A stretch of DNA of 64,000 bases from Thermus hydrothermalis (GTDB taxonomy: Bacteria; Deinococcota; Deinococci; Deinococcales; Thermaceae): the NCBI RefSeq assembly GCF_022760925.1, contig NZ_JAKTNT010000009.1, positions 24,721 to 88,720 on the forward strand. Reading direction: 5' to 3'. The notes beneath the pieces are model-generated. The model searched no databases and was not told the DNA's origin. It saw only the letters and a list, made by a program, of their open reading frames with translations. A program made the translations under genes and the position numbers. How positions within the stretch are numbered: the stretch's first letter is position 1; the number at the start of each line of letters is the position of its first letter. This document shows, piece by piece, positions 19,382 through 27,100 of the stretch.

Positions 19382-20842
19382 CTAGAAGCGCCGCAGCCAA
19401 GCGGGGGGGAAGAGGGCGAGGACCACCCCCGCCACCACCCAGCCCAGGCCAAGGCCCAAGACGCTCCCCGCCCGCTCCTTGGCCCACAAAAGCCCGGCGC
19501 CCACGAGGAGGAGGAGGAGGGTGGGCCCCGGCACCACCAGGGCGAAGAAGAGGGCGGAAAGGGCGGGGGAGAGGTCCTTGTAGCGCTCCTTAAAGACCCA
19601 GGGAACCAAGCCGCGGAAGAAGGGCTCCATCAGGGCCAGGCCCAGGAAGGTGAGGAGGTTTAGGGGAAGGGTGGATAGGCCGAGGAAGGGGCGCAGGAGG
19701 CCGTAGGCGAAGAGGAGGAGGACCAAGGCCGGCCCCACCCAAAACCCCTCCACCCAGCTTCCCCAGGGGCCCAGGAGGGCGGGTAGCCGCTTCCTTTGCC
19801 AGAAGAGGAGGCCCAAGAGGAGGAAGGCCCCGTAGGCCAGGTAGAGGCTTGGGAGCACCTTTTCCCCTTGGTAGGGGGTGAGGAAGGCGAGGAGGTTGGC
19901 GAAGAGGAGCTTGCCCATCAGGGCGGCGAAGCCCAGGGCCAAGAGGAGGGCCAGGAGGGCCAAGAGGTAGAGGCTTCCCGGCCCTGGCAAGGGGTTTTCC
20001 ACCACCTCCACGGTGCGCAAGGGCTCTATGCGGCTTTCCCCCAGGAGGACCAGGACCAAGAAGGCGAGGAGGGCGAGAAGCCAGGGCCAGGCCTTGGCGA
20101 GGAAGCGCCCGGGGAGGTTTTCCACCTGGGAAAGTTGCCCCAGGGCCGCCAGGCCCCGCTCGAAGTCCCCTTGGCCCAGGTAGGCCAGGGTCAGGGTGGA
20201 GAGGGCCTGGGCCTTGAGGTCCGGCCTTTCCGCAAGCTCCGGGAGGAGGCTTTCCAAAAGGGGGATGGCCTCCCCGGGCCGCCCCACCAGGAAAAGGAGG
20301 CGTCCCCGCGCTAGCCGTTCCTCCCGGGTGGAGCCCAGGGCCAGGAGGCCCGCTTCGGGATTGCCGAGCTCCAGGTGGAGCCGGGCCAGGAGGAGGCGCA
20401 CCTCCGGGGTGGGGGGGAGGGTTTGGGCCTCGGCCAGGGCGGCCTCTGGGCGCTTTAGGGCCTCGAGGGCCAAGGCCCTCGCCAGCCTCGCCTCCGGATC
20501 CCGCCCCAAGGGGAGGCGCAGGACCTCCGCCGGCTTCCCCTGGGCCAAAAGGAGCCGTGCCTTGAGGACCAGGCCCTCGGGGTCGTCCCCTAGGCGCTCC
20601 AGGTAGGTGGCCGCTTGGGCCAGCTCCCCCCTTTCCAAGGCGATGCGGGCGAGGAGGCGGAGGCTTGGGGCGTGGTTGGGGTCGCTCACCAGGGCGAGCT
20701 CGCAGGTCATCTGGGCGCTCTCCAAGGCTCCTTGGTCGTAGAGCCTCTGGCAGCGGGCGAAATACTCCTCGGCCCCTTGGGCCAAGGCCTGGGGAGGAAT
20801 AACCAGGCCCATAAAGACCAAAAGTCCCCAAATAAGCCTCAT
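19382..20842 (-). CDS. TPR protein with degenerate CPBP-like membrane domain
   Basis: The 486 residues start with a signal peptide, then about 200 residues of tetratricopeptide-like helical repeats (to about 235), then seven or eight hydrophobic helices. Near residue 400 the sequence LALMEPFFRGLVPW resembles motif 1 of CPBP intramembrane proteases (EExxxR), but the first Glu is Met, and no FxxxH motif follows in ALFFALVV, so protease activity is unlikely. Function unknown. A TAAACT seven bases before the ATG suggests leaderless transcription. It is divergent from another TPR gene. Confidence 0.7.
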   Translation of the reverse strand: MRLIWGLLVFMGLVIPPQALAQGAEEYFARCQRLYDQGALESAQMTCELALVSDPNHAPSLRLLARIALERGELAQAATYLERLGDDPEGLVLKARLLLAQGKPAEVLRLPLGRDPEARLARALALEALKRPEAALAEAQTLPPTPEVRLLLARLHLELGNPEAGLLALGSTREERLARGRLLFLVGRPGEAIPLLESLLPELAERPDLKAQALSTLTLAYLGQGDFERGLAALGQLSQVENLPGRFLAKAWPWLLALLAFLVLVLLGESRIEPLRTVEVVENPLPGPGSLYLLALLALLLALGFAALMGKLLFANLLAFLTPYQGEKVLPSLYLAYGAFLLLGLLFWQRKRLPALLGPWGSWVEGFWVGPALVLLLFAYGLLRPFLGLSTLPLNLLTFLGLALMEPFFRGLVPWVFKERYKDLSPALSALFFALVVPGPTLLLLLVGAGLLWAKERAGSVLGLGLGWVVAGVVLALFPPAWLRRF

Positions 20843-20849
20843 GGCTTCC

Positions 20850-20882
20850 AGTTTACGCCCTCCGTCTTATACCCGGTATAAT
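20850..20882. promoter_or_regulatory. Divergent leaderless-type -10 elements
   Basis: Minus-strand TAAACT (20850-20855) serves the gene starting at 20842. Plus-strand consensus TATAAT (20877-20882) lies eight bases before a GTG at 20891. A weak -35 TTTACG (20852-20857) overlaps the other promoter. Confidence 0.6.
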
Positions 20883-20890
20883 CGCCCCGG

Positions 20891-21601
20891 GTGAAACCCA
20901 TGAAGCGATGGACGGCAATCCTAACCTCGGCCCTCTTGACCCTGGCCATGGCCCAGGCCTCCCAGGTGGCGGCCTTGGTGGATGCGGGGCGCTTCCAGGA
21001 GGCCTACGAGATGGGCCTCAAGCTCGGCACCCCCGAGGCCCTGGCCCTGGCGGCCAAGGGGGCGAGCTTCTACGCCCTTTACGAGGCCAAGCCGGAGGAG
21101 AAGCGGGCTTGGTTTGAGAAGGCGGAGAAGGCCGCCTCCCAGGCCATCGCCAAGGACCCGGGTTACCCGGAGGGCTACTTTGAGCGGGCAAGGGCCCTGG
21201 GGCGGCTTTCCCAGTACAAGGGGATCCTCGAGGCCCTCTCCGAGGGGCTTGCCCCCCGCATCCGCAACGACCTGGAACGGACCCTGAAGCTCAAACCCGA
21301 CCACGCCGGGGCCATGGTGGCCCTGGCCCTTTGGCACTTTGAGCTGGTGCAGAAGGGCTGGCTGGTGGCCGCCACCCAGGGGGCGGACGGGGGCAAGGTG
21401 GAGCCCTTGATGCGGAAGGCCATTGAGCTGGAGCCCGATGGGATCATCCACCGGGTGGAGTACGCCAAGGTGCTCGCCGCCTGGGGCAAGAAGGAGGAGG
21501 CGCGAAAACAGCTGGAGATTGCCCTTTCCCTCCCCGCCCGGACCGCCGCCGACCGCTACGACCAGGAAAGGGCTCGCCAGGAGCTGGCCAAGCTCAAGTA
21601 G
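20891..21601 (+). CDS. Secreted TPR-repeat protein
   Basis: The 236-residue product has a signal peptide (MKRWTAILTSALLTLAMAQA) and helical tetratricopeptide-like repeats, with W/G/Y/A-F spacing such as AKDPGYPEGYFERARALGRL and LKLKPDHAGAMVALALWHFEL seen in parts. Two starts are possible: GTG 20891, where a TATAAT-initiated leaderless mRNA would begin, or ATG 20900, which gives the neater signal peptide. Exported scaffold of unknown partner. Confidence 0.75.
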   Translation: MKPMKRWTAILTSALLTLAMAQASQVAALVDAGRFQEAYEMGLKLGTPEALALAAKGASFYALYEAKPEEKRAWFEKAEKAASQAIAKDPGYPEGYFERARALGRLSQYKGILEALSEGLAPRIRNDLERTLKLKPDHAGAMVALALWHFELVQKGWLVAATQGADGGKVEPLMRKAIELEPDGIIHRVEYAKVLAAWGKKEEARKQLEIALSLPARTAADRYDQERARQELAKLK

Positions 21602-21604
21602 GCC

Positions 21605-22206
21605 CTAGCGCGGGGTGGGGAGCCTGAGGCCAAGCCGCCTGCCGAAGACCCGGAGGAGCACGGTGGCCAAGGCCCCGGCGAAGAGGGAGAACCCGGGGTG
21701 GCTTCCGTGAAGGGCATAGACCACCAAAGCCCCCACCAGGGCGGCGGAGGCGTAGAGGTCCCCCGCCCGGTAGAGGATGCCCGGCACCTCGCCGGCGAGC
21801 ACATCCCGCAAGACCCCGCCCCCCACCCCGGAAAGGGTCCCCGCCAAGGCCACGCCAAAAGGCCCTAAGCCCGCCCCCAGCCCCCTTTCCGCCCCCAAGG
21901 CGGCGAAGAGGCCTAGGCCCAGGGTGTCCAGGTAGTAGATGGGCTTCTCCAGGGCCTGCACCCGACCCGGGGGTGGAAGCGGAAGACCAGAACCCCCACC
22001 CCCACCACGCTCCAAAGGAGGGGCTCGTTGGTGAGGGCCGTGGGGGGGAGGGTGCCCACCAGGACATCCCGGATGGAGCCGCCCCCCACCGCCGTCACCG
22101 TGGCCAGGACCAAGACCCCAAGGAGGTCAAACCCCTTTTCCACCCCCTTCAGAGCCCCGGTGGCGGCGAAGACCAGGGTGCCGAGCCAGACCAGGACCTC
22201 AACCAT
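21605..22206 (-). pseudogene. TRIC/UPF0126-type membrane channel, frameshifted
   Basis: Two overlapping frames together make one protein of about 200 residues with the duplicated architecture of the TRIC/UPF0126 (YicG) family. The first frame (from ATG 22206) gives VLVWLGTLVFAATGALKGVE and GGGSIRDVL; the second gives YYLDTLGLGLFAALGAERG and GGGVLRDVLAGEVP. They join at the G run 21969-21973 (C run on the coding strand); one extra base there would restore a continuous frame. It could be a sequencing error, a true pseudogene or slippage. The start overlaps the end of ispF by eight bases. Confidence 0.8.
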
Positions 22207-22657
22207 CCAAAAGCGCCAGGGCCCGGGCCTGGACGTGGGAAGGGAAGAGGCCCTCCGAGGTTTTGAAGGCCAGGCCGATGCGGTCCTTGGGAAGCCCCAA
22301 GAGGCGGGAAAGGTTTTCCACCAAGGCCTCCCGGTGGGGGTTTAGCTTGGGCCGGTCCAGGGTGAGGACCAGGCTCACCTGGAGGAGCCTCCCCCCTAGG
22401 CCCGCCACCCGGGCCAGGGCTTCCTTCAGGAACACCTCGCTCCGCACCCCTTGCCAGCGGGGGTCGGTGTCGGGGAAGAGGAGGCCGATATCCCCGAGGC
22501 CATAGGCGGCGAGGAGGGCATCGGTGAGGGCGTGGAGGGCGGCATCCCCGTCGGAGTGGGCCACGGCCCCCACGGGGCTTGGGATCTCTAGGCCGCAGAG
22601 GTAGAGGGGCTTGCCCTCGGCGAGAAGGTGGCTATCCTCCCCGTAGCCGATGCGCAT
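22199..22657 (-). CDS. ispF: 2-C-methyl-D-erythritol 2,4-cyclodiphosphate synthase
   Basis: Cyclises CDP-methylerythritol 2-phosphate in the same isoprenoid pathway as dxs at 8757. The 152 residues show the zinc-binding DSH near the N-terminus (GYGEDSHLL), AHSDGDAALHALTDALL, FPDTDPRW, and the C-terminal KTSEGLF motif. Leaderless-type TAAAGT six bases before the ATG. Only 16 bases separate its start codon from that of the divergent HD gene. Confidence 0.96.
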   Translation of the reverse strand: MRIGYGEDSHLLAEGKPLYLCGLEIPSPVGAVAHSDGDAALHALTDALLAAYGLGDIGLLFPDTDPRWQGVRSEVFLKEALARVAGLGGRLLQVSLVLTLDRPKLNPHREALVENLSRLLGLPKDRIGLAFKTSEGLFPSHVQARALALLDG

Positions 22658-22673
22658 GGCTATACTTTAGGGC
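22658..22673. promoter_or_regulatory. Overlapping divergent -10 elements, ispF/HD gene
   Basis: Plus-strand TATACT (22661-22666) lies seven bases before ATG 22674. Minus-strand TAAAGT (22664-22669) lies six bases before ATG 22657. The two hexamers share three base pairs in a 16-base intergenic region. Confidence 0.65.
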
Positions 22674-23225
22674 ATGCCGCGCTTTGAGGAAGCCCTGGCC
22701 CTCATGGAGGCCTGGACGGAGAGTCCGTCCTTGCGCCGGCACATGCGGGCGGTGGAGGTGGCCATGCGGGCCTACGCCCGCCGCTTCGGGGAGGACGAGG
22801 AGCTTTGGGCCATGGCCGGGGTGCTCCACGATATGGACTACGAGAAGTACCCGGAGGAACACCCCTACCGGGGGGTGGAGGAGCTCAGGCGCCTCGGCTA
22901 CCCCGAGGAGGTCCTAAAGGCCATCCTGGGCCATGCCAGCTACACCGGGGTGCCCCGGGAAAGCCTTATGGCCAAGGCCCTGTTCGCCGTGGACGAGCTC
23001 ACGGGCCTCATCGCCGCTGCGGTCTACGTGCGCCCGGACCGTTCCATCCTGGGCCTGGAGCTCCCTAGCCTGAAAAAGAAGTTCAAGGACAAGGCCTTCG
23101 CCAAGGGGGTAAACCGGGAGGAGATCCGCATGGGGGCGGAGGAACTGGGGGTGTCCTTGGACGAGCACCTGGCCTTCGTGTTGGAGGCCATGAAGCGGGA
23201 GGCCCACCTCCTGGGCCTCGCATAG
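22674..23225 (+). CDS. HD-domain phosphohydrolase-like protein
   Basis: The 183 residues follow the HDIG pattern: a helical N-terminus with His near residue 23 (LRRHMRAVE), the metal pair in GVLHDMDYEKYPEEHP, and further conserved HASYTGVP and AVDELTGLIAA. Proteins of this subgroup are usually annotated as HD hydrolases of unknown substrate. The transcript is probably leaderless. Confidence 0.85.
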   Translation: MPRFEEALALMEAWTESPSLRRHMRAVEVAMRAYARRFGEDEELWAMAGVLHDMDYEKYPEEHPYRGVEELRRLGYPEEVLKAILGHASYTGVPRESLMAKALFAVDELTGLIAAAVYVRPDRSILGLELPSLKKKFKDKAFAKGVNREEIRMGAEELGVSLDEHLAFVLEAMKREAHLLGLA

Positions 23226-23248
23226 TTGCCCTTTTGCGCCATCCCCGC

Positions 23249-23254
23249 TAGGGT
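23249..23254 (+). promoter_or_regulatory. Possible -10, FUN14 gene
   Basis: TAGGGT, seven bases before the GTG; GGGAGG in between could instead act as a Shine-Dalgarno. Confidence 0.35.
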
Positions 23255-23261
23255 GGGAGGC

Positions 23262-23582
23262 GTGGAGCTTCCCGACCTCACCCCTTACCTCGGGCAGATG
23301 ACCTTTGGCGGCCTAGCGGGGTATGCCGTGGGCTATGCCTTGAAGAAGGTGGGCCGCCTTCTCGCCCTCGCTTTGGGGCTTCTCTTCGTGGGCCTACAGC
23401 TCCTCGCCCAGGCGGGCTACGTGGAGGTGGACTGGACCCGCATCCAGCGGGACGTGGAGCCTTTGCTCCAGCAGCCTGGCTTGAAGAGCCTTTGGGAGAG
23501 GCTTGTTTCCACCCTCACCTATAACCTGCCCTTCGGGGCGAGCTTCGTGGGCGGGCTTATCCTGGGCCTTAGGGCCGGATGA
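23262..23582 (+). CDS. FUN14-family small membrane protein
   Basis: The 106 residues contain FGGLAGYAVGYALKKVGR, then a hydrophobic helix, a short amphipathic stretch and a final glycine-rich hydrophobic segment ending FVGGLILGLRAG, the FUN14 pattern. GTG at 23262 has a GGGAGG just upstream; a TTG at 23226 would add an implausible Cys/Pro-rich extension. Function in bacteria unknown. Its end overlaps the opposite-strand gene by 14 bases. Confidence 0.75.
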   Translation: MELPDLTPYLGQMTFGGLAGYAVGYALKKVGRLLALALGLLFVGLQLLAQAGYVEVDWTRIQRDVEPLLQQPGLKSLWERLVSTLTYNLPFGASFVGGLILGLRAG

Positions 23583-24129
23583 GCCGCTGGGGCGTGGCGA
23601 TGAGGTCCACCCGGCGCTCGGGGGGAACGGGGAGCTTGGGGTAGACCATCACCGGGTGGGCCAGGGTGGCGAAGGGGGCCTCCAGCTTGAGCCAGGCTTG
23701 GGGAAAGCCGTAGCCCTTCCCCACCCAACCCCCCTCTTCGTCCACCGCCACCGCCCCGATGAGGACGAGGTCTATGGCCTGGGCCTCGAGGGCCACGGGC
23801 ACCCCGTAGCGGTAGGCCTCCCGCACCCGCTTGAGCCGCCTGGGGTCCAGGTCCTTCAGGAGCAAAAACTTCCCCGGCCGGTCCGGATGAGGGAGGAGGA
23901 GGTCTTTCCCTTGGCGCAAGGCCTCCTCCCTCAAGGGTTTGAGCACGGCGTCCATGCCCGCGAGGATCCGCCGCGCTCCCAGGAACTCCGGGGTCCTTAG
24001 GAGGCGCTCCGCTGCCTTTTTGGCCCCCAGGAAGTTGGGGTGGTGGCCGTGGGGCGGGGTGGGGTGGAGGGCAAGCCCGTAGCGGGCGAGGGCGTTCCAG
24101 ACTTCTTCCCGCAGCTCCCCCAAGGTCAT
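23569..24129 (-). CDS. 5-Formyltetrahydrofolate cyclo-ligase-like protein
   Basis: The 186 residues resemble the MTHFS/YgfA-like family in the form seen in archaea and MTHFSD: N-terminal HGHHPNFLGAKKAAERL, KFLLLKDLDP, and a C-terminal VDLIATPQRLI in place of the classic ligase tail. The ATG at 24129 begins MTLGELREEVWNAL; the longer frame is antisense to dnaE. Enzymatic activity is uncertain because the ATP-binding loop of true cyclo-ligases is not obvious. Confidence 0.7.
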   Translation of the reverse strand: MTLGELREEVWNALARYGLALHPTPPHGHHPNFLGAKKAAERLLRTPEFLGARRILAGMDAVLKPLREEALRQGKDLLLPHPDRPGKFLLLKDLDPRRLKRVREAYRYGVPVALEAQAIDLVLIGAVAVDEEGGWVGKGYGFPQAWLKLEAPFATLAHPVMVYPKLPVPPERRVDLIATPQRLIRP

Positions 24130-24167
24130 CTCCCCCACTTTGCCCCCTGGGCAGGGGGGCGTCAAGC

Positions 24168-24173
24168 TAGGAT
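24168..24173 (+). promoter_or_regulatory. Possible -10, dnaE
   Basis: TAGGAT, eight bases before the dnaE ATG; the intervening GGGAGGA could also be a Shine-Dalgarno. Confidence 0.35.
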
Positions 24174-24181
24174 GGGAGGAT

Positions 24182-27100
24182 ATGGGCCGCAGACTCCGGT
24201 TCGCCCACCTACACCAGCACACCCAGTATTCCCTCCTGGACGGGGCGGCCAAGCTTTCCGACCTCCTTAAGTGGGTCAAGGAGGTCTCCCCCGAGGACCC
24301 CGCTTTGGCCATCACCGACCACGGGAACCTCTTCGGCGCGGTGGAGTTCTACAAGAAGGCCACGGAAATGGGCGTGAAGCCCATCATCGGGTACGAGGCC
24401 TACGTGGCGGCGGAAAGCCGCCACGACCGCAAGCGGGGCAAGGGCCTGGACGGGGGGTACTTCCACCTCACCCTCCTCGCCAAGGACTTCAAGGGCTACC
24501 AGAACCTGGTGCGCCTGGCGAGCCGGGCCTACCTGGAGGGCTTTTACGAGAAACCCCGCATTGACCGGGAGATCCTTAGGGAGCACGCCGAAGGCCTCAT
24601 CGCCCTTTCCGGGTGCCTGGGGGCGGAGATCCCCCAGTTCATCCTCCAGGACCGCCTGGACCTGGCGGAGGCCCGGCTCAACGAGTACCTTTCCATCTTC
24701 GGCGACCGCTTCTTCATTGAGATTCAAAACCACGGCCTTCCCGAGCAGAAGAAGGTCAACGAGGTCCTCAAGGAGTTCGCCCGCAAGTACGGCCTGGGCC
24801 TGGTGGCCACCAACGACGGCCACTACGTGCGGAAGGAGGATGCCCGGGCCCACGAGGTGCTCCTGGCCATCCAGTCCAAGAGCACCCTGGACGACCCCGA
24901 ACGCTGGCGCTTCCCCTGCGACGAGTTTTACGTGAAGACCCCCGAGGAGATGCGGGCCATGCTCCCCGAGGCGGAGTGGGGGGACGAGCTCTTTGATAAC
25001 ACGGTGGAGATCGCCCGCATGTGCAACGTGGACCTCCCCATCGGGGACAAGATGGTCTACCGCATCCCCCGCTTCCCCCTCCCCGAGGGCCGCACGGAGG
25101 CCCAGTACCTCATGGAGCTCACCCTAAAGGGCCTCCTGGACCGCTACCCCGACCGCATCACCCCGGAGTTTTACCGGGAGGTCTTCCGCCGCCTGGGGAA
25201 GATCCCCCCCCACGGGGACGGGCAGGCCCTGGCCGAGGCCTTGGCCCAGGTGGAGAAGGAGGCTTGGGAAAAGCTCCTGGCCGGGTTTCCCCCTCTGGAG
25301 GGCGTGCGGGAGTGGACGGCGGAGGCCATCCTCCACCGGGCCCTCTATGAGCTCGGCGTCATTGAGCGCATGGGCTTCCCCGGGTACTTCCTCATCGTCC
25401 AGGAGTACATCAACTGGGCCAAGAAGCATGGCATTTCCGTGGGCCCCGGGCGGGGTTCGGCGGCGGGGAGCCTCGTGGCCTACGCCGTCGGCATCACCAA
25501 CATTGACCCCTTGCGCTTTGGCCTTCTCTTTGAGCGCTTCCTAAACCCCGAGCGGGTGTCCATGCCGGACATAGACACGGACTTTTCCGACCGCAAGCGG
25601 GACATGGTCATCCAGCACGTGCGGGAGCGCTACGGAGCGGATAGGGTAGCCCAGATCGGCACCTTCGGGAGCCTGGCCTCCAAGGCGGCCCTGAAGGACG
25701 TGGCCCGGGTCTACGGCATCCCCCACAAGAAGGCGGAGGAGCTGGCCAAGCTCATCCCCGTGCAGTTCGGCAAGCCCAAGCCCTTGGCCGAGGCTGTCCA
25801 GGTGGTGCCGGAGCTCAAGGCGGAGATGGAAAAGGACCCCAAGATACGGGAGGTGATAGAGGTGGCCATGCGCCTCGAGGGCCTCAACCGCCACGCCTCC
25901 GTGCACGCCGCCGGGGTGGTGATCGCCGCCGAGCCCCTCACCGACCTGGTGCCCCTCATGCGAGACCAGGAGGGCCGCCCCGTGACCCAGTACGACATGG
26001 GGGCGGTGGAGGCCTTGGGCCTTTTGAAAATGGACTTCCTGGGCCTCCGCACCCTCACCTTCTTGGAGGAGGCCAAGCGGATCGTCCGGGAGTCCAAGGG
26101 GGTGGAGCTGGACTACGATGCGCTTCCCCTGGACGACCCCAAGACCTTTGAGCTCCTTGCCCGGGGGGAGACCAAGGGGGTTTTCCAGTTGGAGTCTGGG
26201 GGCATGACCAACACGGTGCGGGGGCTTAAGCCCAGGCGGATTGAGGACATCATCGCCCTGGTGTCCCTCTACCGCCCCGGCCCCATGGAGCACATCCCCA
26301 CCTACATCCGGCGCCACCACGGCCAAGAACCCGTGCGCTACGCCGAGTTTCCCCATGCGGAGAAGTACCTAAGGCCCATCCTGGACGAGACCTACGGCAT
26401 CCCCGTCTACCAGGAGCAGATCATGCAGATCGCCTCCGCGGTGGCCGGGTACTCCTTGGGGGAGGCGGACCTTCTGAGGAGGGCCATGGGCAAAAAGAAG
26501 CTGGAGGAAATGCAAAAACACCGGGAGCGCTTCGTCCGGGGGGCCAAGGAGCGGGGGGTGCCGGAGGAGGAGGCCAACCGGCTTTTTGACATGCTGGAGG
26601 CCTTCGCCAACTATGGCTTTAATAAGTGCCTCCCCGCGCGGGCGCAGGTGGTGGACTACCGCACGGGAAAGCTGGTTTCCGTGGGGGCCATCGTTCGGGG
26701 CGAGGCAAGGGGGGTGTGGGTGGCCTCCCTGGACGAGGAGACCCTCCGCTTGGTGCCCCGGCCCGTGGTGGCGGCCTTTTCTAGCGGCCGGGCCCAGGTC
26801 TTCCGCCTGCGCACCGCCACGGGGCGGGTTCTCGAGGCCACCGCCAACCACCCCCTTTACACCCCCGAGGGCTGGCGTCCCTTGGGAGCGCTCAAGCCCG
26901 GGGACTTCGTGGCCCTGCCCCGCCACCTGCCCTACCTCCCTTCCACGAGCCTCAAGCCCCACGAGCTAGACCTCCTGGGGTTCGCCCTCGCCGAGGGTAA
27001 CCTGCGCCACCCTTCGGGGTTTTACCTCTATACCTCCTCGGAGGAGGAGCTCTGCGCTATGCTGACGGCCCTAGAGGCCTTCGCCAACACCCGGGCCAAG

